Notes under the pieces: model-generated
Told to the model about the DNA's origin: nothing
The model's database searches: none
What the model saw: only the letters and a program-made list of their open reading frames with translations
Assembly: GCA_937625935.1 (NCBI GenBank)
Contig: OW569346.1
Coordinates: forward strand, 186,001 to 250,000
Direction: 5' to 3'
Length of the DNA stretch: 64,000 nucleotides
From: Tetramitus jugosus
Lineage: Eukaryota > Heterolobosea > Eutetramitea > Acrasida > Vahlkampfiidae
Made by a program: the position numbers and the translations under genes
In this document: piece after piece, positions 55,040-64,000 of the stretch
Position numbering within the stretch: position 1 is the first letter of the stretch
How the letters are laid out: every line of letters begins with the position of its first letter

Positions 55040-55312
55040 TTTTGATGTTTTGCAGATTGTTTCTTCGTTCTGCTCGCGTGTTGTTTCTTGTTTGTGGTGA
55101 ACGGAGTTTCTCTTCTCAAATTGCATCGTGCAATCGCCTGATTGAACATTCATTTAAAATCTTGAGTTTGAGTTCCGCATATTTGCCCCGTTTGTACACT
55201 GTCGCACTCCGCACAAAAACCCCTTGGTCAAATCTGACTCCTCTCTAGAGCGACCATTTCACACAACAAACAACGACCAACACGAGCCAAACGATAACAA
55301 CAACAACAACAA

Positions 55313-56894
55313 ATGACAACTGAAAACAACATTGAACAACAAGAAACAAGGAGAAAGTTGCCAGTCACTCTATTGAGTGGTTTTCTAGGTGCGGGCAAGG
55401 TTTGTACTACACCAACACCACTACCACCAATCACTACTGAACGAATGAATGAATTTCATCCTTTCACATTCACACGTATGAGGTACTAACTCTATCATTA
55501 CATTGAAAATGCAGACAACTCTATTGAAACACATTCTCCAGAACAGAGAAGGTCTCAAAGTGGCAGTCATTGTCAATGATATGGCCGAATTGAACATTGA
55601 TGCTGAATTGATCAAGAATTCAAAGGATATTTCTCTGAAACAAACAGAAGAAAAGTTGGTTCAAATGCAAAATGGATGCATTTGTTGTACGCTCAGAGAG
55701 GATTTGTTGCGTGAAGTATATGAACTCGCAAAGCAAGAAAAATTTGATTATTGTGTGATTGAGAGCACTGGTATTTCTGAACCGATGCAAGTCGCAGAAA
55801 CATTTACCTTTTCATTGGGTGATGATGATGAAGATGACGATGACGAAGATGACGAAGATGAAGATGAACATGATCACGACCACCATGATCATGAACACTG
55901 TGATGATCACAATCACGACCACCATGATGAAGAAGGTGGAGATGTTGTCAATTTTATCTTGTCCGATGTTGCTCAATTGGATACTTGTGTCACTGTTGTC
56001 GATGCTGTCAATTTTTATACCGATTTGAAATCAGTGGAAACATTGAAGCAAAAGTATGGTGATGAGAAGGTGGAGGACGAAGATGATAGAAACATTGCAA
56101 AGCTCTTGATTGATCAAATTGAATTTTCTGATGTCGTCTTGTTGAACAAGTGCGATTTGATGGGCGAGTTTGAATTGAATCAAATTGAAGCCATGATCAA
56201 GAAATTGAACCCTGTGGCCAAATTGGTGAGAACGGTGAAATCCGTTGTTCCTCTCCGCGAAATTTTGAGCACTGGTCTATTCAGTTTCGACAAGGCTGCA
56301 ACGAGCGCAGGATGGCTCAAGGAAATCAAGGGCGAACACACCCCAGAGACACTCGAATACGGAATTTCGAGCTTCATCTACAGAAGAAGGAAACCTTTCC
56401 ACTCTGAAAAATTGTACTCATTGTTGTATGAGGAGAAGAGCTTTACGACGAATCACGGTATTCTGAGATCAAAGGGATTTGTCTGGTTGTGCACGAGACC
56501 TGATTTCTGTGGTGAATGGGAACAAGCTGGATCTATTGTCACTTTGGCCGACGGTGGAAAATTCTTTGGTGCTTTGAGTCAAGAGACGTGGGATGCGTTT
56601 GATGAGGAGATTACTGCAAGCATCAAGGCTGATTGCGAAGGTGTGTACATGGATCGAAGACAGGAAATTGTGATCATTGGTCAGGATTTGAACAGAGAAA
56701 ACATTGAGAAAATGTTGGACGAATGTCTGGTGGACGAGGAGTTGTTTGCTGTTGGACCTCCAGGATGGACCGCAGGTCACATTGAAGACAAGTTTGAAGA
56801 ATGGGGAGAGGAAGAAGAAGAAGAAGATGACGAAGAAGGTGATGATGAGGAGGACGGCGACGAAGATGATGATGAAGAAGAAGAAGAAAATTAA
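55313..56894 (+). CDS. CobW/ZNG1-type GTP-dependent metallochaperone, two exons
   Basis: Exons 55313-55399 and 55515-56894 give 488 residues. The 115-bp intron (GTTTGT...TGCAG, phase 0) splits the Walker A motif, GFLGAGK-TTLLKHIL. The GTPase has the metal-binding CxCC (GCICCTLRED, about residue 85), ESTGISEP and NKCDL. A striking Asp- then His-rich insert at ~132-170 (EHDHDHHDHEHCDDHNHDHH) would bind zinc or similar metals. The C-terminal CobW domain (KGFVWLCTRPD) precedes an acidic tail. Relatives (ZNG1/CBWD) deliver zinc to methionine aminopeptidase; others handle cobalt. Transcription is divergent from TRM11 over about 270 bp. Confidence 0.93.
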
Positions 56895-56934
56895 ATCATT
56901 CGTCAATATTGATTCTACTACGATACTTGTTGTT

Positions 56935-57621
56935 TTATTCTTGAGGAGTCGATGATTCATCATTGTCGTCTTCTTGTTGTTGCGACACTTGTTCCTCCTG
57001 ATCAGAGGACACTGGTGTTTGCTCTGCTGCTTCTTCCAATTGTTGTTGCTGATCATGATCAGATGATTCATTCAACGGAACAGACTCACTTGTTATTGTT
57101 GTTGCTGTAGGTGACAGTGGTGATAATGGTACAGTTTCTAATGTTGATGCAATGGCGTCAGTTGCACTTGTCGATGCAAGCATTTGTTGTTGCAAATGTT
57201 CAATCATGGCTTCTCTCTCTTGCAATTTCTCTTCCATTCGCTGCTTCTCAGTGTTCATCTTGTTCTTCAACTCGTCCAACTCTCGTTCGAGCACTCGCTT
57301 CTCATCGTTCACTTCTTCCAACTTGTTTGAAAAGTTGATTTCCAGTTCGGAGATGACAGCCTTTTGTTCCTCTTCCTTCTTCTCATCAAGAACATTCTTT
57401 TTTAGTTCTTTGTAGAGTGTATCGTACAGGTATTCCAATGGTTGTTCATGCTTTTGTGTGAAGGATGCGTGGAGTGCGCGTTGAAGGAATTGACGCAGTG
57501 AAGAAGATTCCAAATAGTTGATGACTTCTTCTTTGGAAGAGGTTGTTTTTGTTGTTGTTGTTGTGGTTGCGTCACCCTTGTTGGTGGTAGCGGTGGTGGA
57601 CTTTGTTGGTGTGCTTGCCAT
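56935..57621 (-). CDS. AMY-1/MYCBP-like coiled-coil protein
   Basis: 228 residues from the first ATG (MASTPTKS). After a Thr-rich lead, residues ~30-80 (EEVINYLESSSLRQFLQRAL, then PLEYLYDTLYKELKK) match the helical pattern of c-Myc-binding protein AMY-1 and related RIIa/Dpy-30-like dimerisation folds. A coiled coil (~80-150) and an acidic Gln/Ser-rich tail follow. In flagellates such proteins are often axonemal or A-kinase-anchor partners, which is an inference. Assignment rests on pattern, not strong identity. The gene converges on the CobW gene with 40 bp between stops. Confidence 0.6.
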   Translation of the reverse strand: MASTPTKSTTATTNKGDATTTTTTKTTSSKEEVINYLESSSLRQFLQRALHASFTQKHEQPLEYLYDTLYKELKKNVLDEKKEEEQKAVISELEINFSNKLEEVNDEKRVLERELDELKNKMNTEKQRMEEKLQEREAMIEHLQQQMLASTSATDAIASTLETVPLSPLSPTATTITSESVPLNESSDHDQQQQLEEAAEQTPVSSDQEEQVSQQQEDDNDESSTPQE

Positions 57622-57860
57622 TGTGTTGTTGATTTGTTCTTTTTGTTCGAGGATTGGCGGGAGTTTTGTGTTCGCCAAGTCGGAGCATCAACCAGTTGGT
57701 GGAACATTTCATCTTGTAATCCATTGGAAATTTAGATTCTTAAAATAGATGTCTTGTTTGTGACCGAAGATCAACAATCGAAGGCGGCCAATCCCAAACA
57801 ACAAAGAAAAATTCGATCGAACACCATCTATTGTATCATATCATAAAACAGCAACACAAA

Positions 57861-59382
57861 ATGGCAGATATATTCTTATCCAATTTGGCTCAACGAGTTC
57901 CATCTCAAGCCGCACTATTGTCAGAGATTTCTGATCTCTTTTCGAAAAAGTACGAAATGAACAATATGAGCTTTTTGCTTTTTTTATTGTAGTGGCGGCT
58001 ATACTATACTTGATGTGTGTCTATGTTTCGAACTACAAACGATACTTGTGTGCTCTTGTGATCCCAACAACAATTGGAACAAACAGTGCATCATCAACCG
58101 GAGAGATAATCAATCTGATTGATCGATTGGTTGTTGGATCTCAGCTTGCATTAATTTTGTTATGCAACAAAGAAAAGGAGACACCAAGACACACATGTAT
58201 TATCGTAGTAGCAAACAACAACAACAACAACCCATCATGTTCCGCTACTTGTCGTTTTTTTTTCGCTGTTATTGACATGGATTGGCCTGTATTTACTCAC
58301 ACGTACATTACATTAGATTATGGTACAATATTACAGACAAGGTCGAAGAGTTTGTGCGCACCAAGGATCTATCGAGTGACTTGAGCATGGAGTTCTATGA
58401 AAAGTTTCTCAAAGAATTCGAATTGAATATGAATTTGTTGCGATTGGCACAGATTGTTGTCATTATTTCTTCTAAATTGACTGATGGTGCAAGAGCCATC
58501 CAATTCCTCGAGAGTGTCTACACCAAGGTGGAAACAAAGAAGAACAATGAAGCACTTGTCATCTTGCTCGTTCAAATTGCATTGTGGCAATTGAAGACTG
58601 GTGACTCTGTTGCATGCAAGAAGACACTGGACAAAGCAAGGGATCTGATTGATAAGACGGGTTATGTGGACAATGTGGTCAACGCGAGCTACTATCGTGC
58701 CATATCAGACTATTTTATGGCAGTGGATGAACCGAATGAATTCTATAAGAATGCACTGCTCTTTTTGGCCTACACTCCGATTGAGAATATTGAATTTGTT
58801 TCACAGCAGGCATTGGCATTTGATTTGGGTATTGCAGCACTGTTGGGTGATCACATTTACAACTTTGGAGAATTGTTGAGTCATCCAGTGATCGAATCAC
58901 TGAATGGTTCTCAAGCCGAATGGCTCGTCAAGTTGCTGTTCGCTTTCAACAGAGGCTCCATCCAAGAGTATCAACGAGTGAATCAAACATATCAATCGCA
59001 GATTGATTCTAGCCCTGTTCTCCAACAAAGAAAAACCTTCTTGCAGGAGAAGATGCAATTGATGGCTATCATGGAACTTGTTTTCTCACGACCAGCCAAC
59101 AACAGAACCATTCCATTTGTTGATGTGCAACAAGCAACAGGTGCCAATAGTTTGGATCTCGTGGAACCAATGCTACTCAAGGCATTGGCCTACGATCTCA
59201 TTAGAGGCAAGATTGATGGTGTTGGACAAACAATCAGCGTCACATGGGCACAACCAAGAGTGTTGGACAAGAGCCAGATTAGCAACTTGCAAGTTAAGGT
59301 GTCCAGCTGGTTAGACAAGGTGAATCAAACATTGACTTTCCTGGAGGAACAGGGATCAGACGAATTTATTGTTGCCAACTAA
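57861..59382 (+). CDS. RPN9: 26S proteasome regulatory subunit RPN9 (PSMD13)
   Basis: Exon 1 is 57861-57949, the intron 57950-58316 (367 bp, GTACGA...TTAG, phase 2) and exon 2 58317-59382, giving 384 residues (human PSMD13 376). The join gives ISDLFSKK-LWYNITDKVEEF, matching the family's LYTKKLWHQLT region. The helical-repeat body contains FYKNALLFLAYTP. The C-terminal PCI domain (~270-360) ends with a helical tail (WLDKVNQTLTFLEEQ). RPN9 is a lid subunit of the proteasome and helps to position the deubiquitinase RPN11. The long intron includes a poly-Asn-like AAC run and open frames without support. Confidence 0.93.
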
Positions 59383-59435
59383 AAAACCCTATCATAAACA
59401 CACTATTTTTAACTTCAAAACAACCAAACATTCCA

Positions 59436-61523
59436 ATGAAGGAAACAAACCAAGTGAATCACTCCCAATCGCTCTTCCATTTAACACTCTCCCTGGACAA
59501 GGTACTGTTGCCCCGGGCAGCAAAAGCCCTATCTTGCCAGTTGTTGATACCAGATCAGGAACAGGAGGGACATGCAACAACGAAAAGGAGAAATGAGAGA
59601 GATCAACAACACGCATGTGCAAATTCGAGCGAAGAATGGATATGCATCGATAGGACTGAACCCAGACAACTTGAACAAACAAGCACGGTCGTGTCATTTG
59701 ACTTTGAGACAAGGCTACACATGATTCATGTGTTTCACAAGGTTCAACGGTTGCAATTCGTTGTCCATTTGCATGATCAGGTAGATTATGGGTGTGGGGT
59801 GGCATTTGCCTCCAGTTCTGTCATTCAATTCAATGATCTCATCTTTCACCATGCTTCCTCCACCATCATTGGCAGCAATGAAGACATTGAAAAGGGCAGA
59901 GAGGATGATTGTCATCTGATTGAACTGTTTTCGATAGCGTTAGATAATGATAGAGCATCAAATAACAAAATAAGAAAGCGTTCCCCTGTTGGATTCTTGA
60001 GAATTAATACCGTTGAAACCAGTACGGGTCATGACATTGTACGCTTGTCGTTATCTGCCAGGCATCTACCAATCACCGACTGTATTATGGATCACAGTTC
60101 TGACCCTTATCTAACGATTGAAAAAGAGATTTCAAGTGCCAATCAATCTCTGCTTGTTGAAGTGGCACGTACGTCTGTCATGAGAAGAACTTGCGATCCC
60201 GATTGGGAGGATATTGTCATTTCAGTGTTGAACCTATGTGACAATGAATTCAACAAACCAGTTGTTATATCGATTTGGGATTGGGATCCAAGCAGTTCAA
60301 CTAACGAACTGATATCTAGAGTACGAACAACTGCAAGTTACCTTATTCACAACTCCAATCAGGGCAATGCTTTGCCAATGATTACGAGTATATCGAGATC
60401 AAATATGAACCGAGCAGCTCTAAGTAGTGAATCGCATGTTCCTACTTTAATGATCAACAGTGTATCCATATCAAAGGGCGGATCGTTTGTGTCACATTTC
60501 TTTCCCTCTAGTGGTGACTGGGAACTAAAGTTAATGCTTGGGGTTGACTTTTCATCCAATGATGGCGAGCCTGGAACCTCCTTTTCTGCCCACAGTCCAA
60601 TAGACACAGAAAACAATTACTTGAGAACAATTGAACAAATAGCCTCAGTGATCTTTCCATACAATCATTCAAAGGAGGCGCACATGCTCGGTTTTGGGAC
60701 GCAATTATTCACAGAAGAAGAAAAGGACAAGAGCTTCAAAGCCATGCTCAATCATTCCTCTGATCAAAGTGACTTGCCTATTGTCTGTATTTCCGACCTG
60801 ACATCTAGTGAAAACGACGATGCCCATCATGTTTTCCCATGTGGCGGTTCTCTTTTGAATGCACCAAGCAATGAACAAGATAGCATTATTCGTGATATTC
60901 AATCTGTCAACGATATTGTGAATAATTACAAGGTGACACTACAACGAGTCAGTTCTCATACACCTATGAAAGTAGAAATTGTTAGCGATGGAAGCTATTA
61001 TGCTCCTGTATTATCCAAGATGCTTGATATAGTGGAGCGAGAAGTGGCAGGTAAACAAAGGAGGAAACGACACGGAAAGAAAGTTTATTATACTATTTTC
61101 ATGTTGGTGGGAGAAACATTCTTGGATACAAAACAAACATTGTCTCAGCTCATAAGATCCAGCAAACTGCCTGTAAGTATCATATTTGTGGGTGTGCGAA
61201 ACGACTTGAATGAAACCGAATCTCTCAGCAGCTCCGAGGTACCTGTGGACACTTTTCAAAAGGTAAAACAAGTTGTCAACTCCAGTGGGCGGAATCTGCT
61301 TCGGGATGGTTCCTCCTATGCACAACGAGCCAATCTGACATTTGTCGAAGTTTCGAATGACTCGAATCGACAGCCAATCGAAGGAAGAACTCTTCTCTCG
61401 TCCATTCCCCAACAATTCATGTCTTACCGATCAAGTAATGCCGCCATGCACAAACTCAACATTAGTCAGCCAAAGAAACAACGGCAAATACAAAATGCCA
61501 CCATAAAACTAATCATTTTGTAG
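59436..61523 (+). CDS. Copine (two C2 domains plus vWA domain)
   Basis: 695 residues, single exon. The first C2-like domain (~12-160) begins LFHLTLSLDKVLLP. The second (~185-310) has DHSSDPYLTIEKE and SIWDWDPSS, which supply calcium-binding aspartates. The von Willebrand A (copine) domain (~360-665) starts LKLMLGVDFSSNDG, a DxSxN MIDAS-type metal site. It continues AHMLGFGTQ and ends near LPVSIIFVGVRND, as in copines. Copines bind phospholipid in a calcium-dependent way and recruit partners to membranes. The protein is longer than usual (about 550) owing to loops in both regions. The gene starts 53 bp after the RPN9 stop. Confidence 0.86.
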   Translation: MKETNQVNHSQSLFHLTLSLDKVLLPRAAKALSCQLLIPDQEQEGHATTKRRNERDQQHACANSSEEWICIDRTEPRQLEQTSTVVSFDFETRLHMIHVFHKVQRLQFVVHLHDQVDYGCGVAFASSSVIQFNDLIFHHASSTIIGSNEDIEKGREDDCHLIELFSIALDNDRASNNKIRKRSPVGFLRINTVETSTGHDIVRLSLSARHLPITDCIMDHSSDPYLTIEKEISSANQSLLVEVARTSVMRRTCDPDWEDIVISVLNLCDNEFNKPVVISIWDWDPSSSTNELISRVRTTASYLIHNSNQGNALPMITSISRSNMNRAALSSESHVPTLMINSVSISKGGSFVSHFFPSSGDWELKLMLGVDFSSNDGEPGTSFSAHSPIDTENNYLRTIEQIASVIFPYNHSKEAHMLGFGTQLFTEEEKDKSFKAMLNHSSDQSDLPIVCISDLTSSENDDAHHVFPCGGSLLNAPSNEQDSIIRDIQSVNDIVNNYKVTLQRVSSHTPMKVEIVSDGSYYAPVLSKMLDIVEREVAGKQRRKRHGKKVYYTIFMLVGETFLDTKQTLSQLIRSSKLPVSIIFVGVRNDLNETESLSSSEVPVDTFQKVKQVVNSSGRNLLRDGSSYAQRANLTFVEVSNDSNRQPIEGRTLLSSIPQQFMSYRSSNAAMHKLNISQPKKQRQIQNATIKLIIL

Positions 61524-61575
61524 GGACAAGAGGGAGCCAAAAGATTACAAATTATATGATTGAATTTATATGTCA

Positions 61576-62157
61576 CTATTGCACAAAAAATGAAATTTGA
61601 GAGGAAAGAGGCACAGCTTGATACGCTCCACCATCGAAAACACCCAACCAATAGCATTTGGCCATTGCTACACCCAATCCAACCGCATTCAACGCAATAA
61701 ACATCAATTTTGGAAGCAATGTTGATATTTTCTCCTTTTCAAACATCTCAAATGTCGCGTTCGTCGAAAACAATGCCTTCAAAGGTTCCATGAGCGCCAT
61801 TGCTGTAATCAAAATCGGGAAAATATGAATTTGATTTCCCGACATGTACATCAACACACATTTGAGCGCCAAATTCCCCAGTGGAGATCGGGCCAATTCC
61901 CACACTTTCTTTTCCTTTAGTTCTCTGTCCTTGGTCTTGTGTTGTTCGATGGATGTATTCTGTGGTTGACTTGTCGGAGTATTTGGAGAGGCATGAGAAA
62001 TGGCGGGCTCGGAGAATCCAAGTGGAGATTCTATTATGAGGTCATTGTCACTTGAGATGATTTGTTTTTGTTGTTGAGCGTTTGTGGGCACATTGATCTG
62101 CCATTTGCGCTTGCCTGATGATGATGATGATTGCTTTGATGATTGTTTTGATGACAT
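61576..62157 (-). CDS. EMC4: ER membrane protein complex subunit 4 (EMC4)
   Basis: 193 residues. After a Ser/Gln-rich cytosolic N-terminus (MSSKQSSKQS...), the conserved core begins KKVWELARSPLGNLALKCVL. It continues MYMSGNQIHIFPILITAMAL (first membrane helix) and ALFSTNATFEMFE. A second helix (LMFIALNAVGLGVAMAKCYW) leads into the LGVF...SSQISFFVQ end. Human EMC4 (183 residues) has the same MYMAGNxIxIFP signature. The complex inserts tail-anchored and multipass proteins into the ER membrane. An in-frame ATG at 62289 adds 44 residues with no family counterpart, so 62157 is preferred. Confidence 0.92.
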   Translation of the reverse strand: MSSKQSSKQSSSSSGKRKWQINVPTNAQQQKQIISSDNDLIIESPLGFSEPAISHASPNTPTSQPQNTSIEQHKTKDRELKEKKVWELARSPLGNLALKCVLMYMSGNQIHIFPILITAMALMEPLKALFSTNATFEMFEKEKISTLLPKLMFIALNAVGLGVAMAKCYWLGVFDGGAYQAVPLSSQISFFVQ

Positions 62158-62306
62158 TTTTGAGCGCTCTCTTGTGTTGTGCTTTTTGTTTTGGTTTGGT
62201 TCCAACAATTTTCGCAAGGAATTTTTGATTGAATGTTCAACAAAGAAAGAAAAAGCAAATTGTTGTATTTGTTGTTGGTGGAGAGACATGTCCTGGCCAA
62301 ATGAAA

Positions 62307-63280
62307 TTATTCCTCAATGTCCATGTAGTCAGAGAACAGTGCGTCATCATCTGCCGAGCTGGAATCATATAAATTGGCTTGTTGTTGCTGTTGCTGCTGG
62401 TAGATTGGATTCGCGTAAGGAGTTGACTGTGGGTGAATGTACTGTGATTGGGATTGTGGATAAAGTGGTTGTGTTTGTGGAGCAGATAAGCCTGTTACAG
62501 GGGCAGCAGAGACATTGGCTACTCTGCTGCTCTGACTGGATGCAGTGTCACCGCTGGTGCTTCTCGTACTCGAGCTCCTGCTCGTCGTTTGATCTTGAGC
62601 TTCTCTCTGCTGTCTTCGCTTGATCTCATTGGCATAGTGCAATAGAACATATTCATACATCTTTCTTACTTCACGAACTTCTGTATCTGCCATTAGAATT
62701 GGCAACGACAGCACACGCTCAAAAGTGTCCAGAGCTCGATAGGCATCCCTCAATTCAAACAAGTACTGATGTGCCCACTTGTTTCTCACTTGCTTGAGTT
62801 CAAACAGATAGTTACGGAATGAAGGACTCAATGGAGTATTAGGAACCTTCTGTATATCAGGCCACGCACTTTACAAAAATTACAATGAGAAACAATCGAA
62901 CCTTAAAAAAAAAGAAGTTGCAAGAAGCCACAAACAACAACTACTATCGACAAAGACACATACCGTATCAGTAGATTTATAATGTTTTGAGCGTCCAAGT
63001 GATCGATATCACTCTGTGGTGGAGCTCCACCTGTTTTTTGAGCAGTGTAATCAACCGGCGTCATTAACATGGCTCTCATTTTTGCAACATATTGTTCACC
63101 GTACATGTACCGCATCAATTGCTTCACCAATGGTTCATAGAGTGTCGTAAAGTACTTTAGGCATTTCCCAATCATGGTATTAATTTTTTCGTGCATGGGC
63201 ACAGGAGAACTACTACTGTTGTTACTCGGTGTTTCATTGCGCCGTTGTTGTTGGGCTGTGTTGCTTGCTGTCGTTGACAT
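62307..63280 (-). CDS. Stand-alone Swt1-type HEPN-domain protein, two exons
   Basis: Exon 1 is 62964-63280, the intron 62869-62963 (95 bp, GTATGT...AAAG, phase 2) and exon 2 62307-62868, giving 292 residues. The N-terminal helix region (YFTTLYEPLVKQLMRYMYGE) and INLLIRAWPDIQK lead to LFELKQVRNKWAHQYLFEL and DAYRALDTFERVLSLP. R134-N-K-W-A-H139 is the R-x4-H motif of HEPN RNase-like domains. The surrounding pattern fits the Swt1/DUF499-associated HEPN subfamily, best known in bacterial conflict ATPases. The C-terminal 110 residues are Ser-, Gln-, Pro- and Tyr-rich, ending in an acidic DDDALFSDYMDIEE. RNA cleavage or binding is inferred, and no ATPase domain is attached. Confidence 0.78.
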
Positions 63281-63431
63281 TCTGCTGTTGTTGTTTGTGA
63301 GTCAATCGAGTGAAAATTGCGATCGAGACAGTTACAAAACTCCGGCAAAAACTGTTTGTTGCGCAACTGTTGGTTTGGTCTACAATCGACACAAGAGTTC
63401 TCCGCCATTGAAATCGTCAAATGGGTTTAAC

Positions 63432-64000
63432 ATGAGCAAATCCATGGATCAACCATCACTGGAAAGACATAGAGATCTGTACAATGTTGCTCAGGTGGTC
63501 GATGTTGAAAAGGGCAATGTTTCACTTCTAGTTCCTCTTTCTTCTCCTCTACACCAACTCATGCTCATCCCTGAATCACTGTCTTCTGACTCTGACCTAT
63601 TGTTGGATGAGGAGTCAATGAGACCTATACCCATGACTTCAAAGATCTCGCACAGTGCGAAAGTCAGAGACACTGCCGCATCCTCAGTGAGACACATCCA
63701 AAGAACAGAATCTATAGATTCGACACTTGAGACCCCTCGAAAGCTGAATGAAACTACTATACGAGTTATGAATACTTGTATCGAACAGATTGATGATTTG
63801 AGGGAACGAGTCAAGAATAGCAGAAAGTCAGGGATTAGCTCACGAACTGTGTATTGTCAAACTGACATCGATATCGCGCACTATGTAGAAGAGGAAACAC
63901 GAGTTTACATAAAGAGTTTGCATGAGAAAACTCAAACTAAAGTCAATGGGTATGAAGAGTATATAGAGAAGCTCGCACATGCTCATCTCGAAGAAATGAA
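63432..64000 (+). CDS. 5' part of an unknown coiled-coil protein, runs off window
   Basis: Open from ATG 63432 to the window end without a stop (189 complete codons). It starts MSKSMDQPSLERHRDLYNVA. A Ser/Asp-rich region (ESLSSDSDLLLDEESM) follows, then charged helices (VMNTCIEQIDDLRERVKNS; YVEEETRVYIKSLHEKTQ). No family is recognised. The 3' part lies outside the window. Transcription is divergent from the HEPN gene over 151 bp. Confidence 0.7.
   Translation, partial: MSKSMDQPSLERHRDLYNVAQVVDVEKGNVSLLVPLSSPLHQLMLIPESLSSDSDLLLDEESMRPIPMTSKISHSAKVRDTAASSVRHIQRTESIDSTLETPRKLNETTIRVMNTCIEQIDDLRERVKNSRKSGISSRTVYCQTDIDIAHYVEEETRVYIKSLHEKTQTKVNGYEEYIEKLAHAHLEEM

Noticed and set aside
57992-58384. 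Plus-strand 130-codon frame starting in RPN9 intron
   Set aside because: It overlaps the spliced RPN9 exon in a different frame, and the homologous join LFSKK-LWYNIT requires the sequence to be an intron.

Overview
The window looks like nuclear DNA of a free-living amoeboflagellate of the Naegleria type (Heterolobosea). This is an inference from the genes, not a database match. The sequence is AT-rich and gene-dense. It has GT-AG introns of about 50-380 bp, mostly with GTATGT, GTAAGT or GTACGT donors. Proteins carry many Asn, Gln, Thr, Ser and His runs encoded by triplet repeats. One gene is an axonemal dynein chain, so the organism can build motile flagella, and another is a very large hybrid serine/threonine-histidine kinase. 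There are no operons. Genes lie on both strands with gaps that are often below 300 bp.

Left part (1-21 kb): dynein intermediate chain IC138 type; a Ste20/OSR1-like kinase; a tiny uS14 (RPS29) gene on the minus strand; a secreted-type dihydropyrimidinase; a 5'-truncated LINE copy with a perfect 16-bp target-site duplication just upstream of a tRNA-Arg(UCU); a quinone-oxidoreductase-like MDR protein; a Polo-like kinase; an MFS transporter; ubiquitin-activating enzyme E1 in three exons; an alpha/beta-hydrolase that has lost catalytic residues; and a two-exon gene with a mitochondrial-type presequence.

Middle part (21-47 kb): a WASP-like Arp2/3 activator with an unusual SHOCT domain; an ankyrin-DHHC (here DHFC) acyltransferase of the AKR1/HIP14 type; a CHCHD2-like twin CX9C protein; a coiled-coil RING protein (four exons); a low-complexity protein; a UFD4/TRIP12-like HECT ubiquitin ligase (three exons); class 2 dihydroorotate dehydrogenase; a Gfo/Idh/MocA oxidoreductase; and a membrane-anchored S41 peptidase.

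Right part (47-64 kb): the hybrid kinase (Ser/Thr kinase - AAA ATPase - GAF - histidine kinase - receiver); tRNA methyltransferase TRM11; a CobW/ZNG1-type metallochaperone; an AMY-1/MYCBP-like protein; proteasome subunit RPN9; a copine; EMC4; a stand-alone Swt1-type HEPN protein; and the 5' part of an unknown coiled-coil gene that runs off the window.

Several genes belong to common processes: ubiquitin-proteasome (E1, HECT E3, RING, RPN9), pyrimidine metabolism (DHODH, dihydropyrimidinase) and actin/membrane signalling (WASP-like, copine, DHHC). Their clustering is probably chance. Exon joins were checked by reading frame and, where the family is known, by alignment across the junction. The most unusual items are the HEPN protein, the hybrid kinase, the SHOCT-WASP architecture, the degenerate hydrolase and acyltransferase, the LINE next to the tRNA, and three candidate two-exon microprotein genes.
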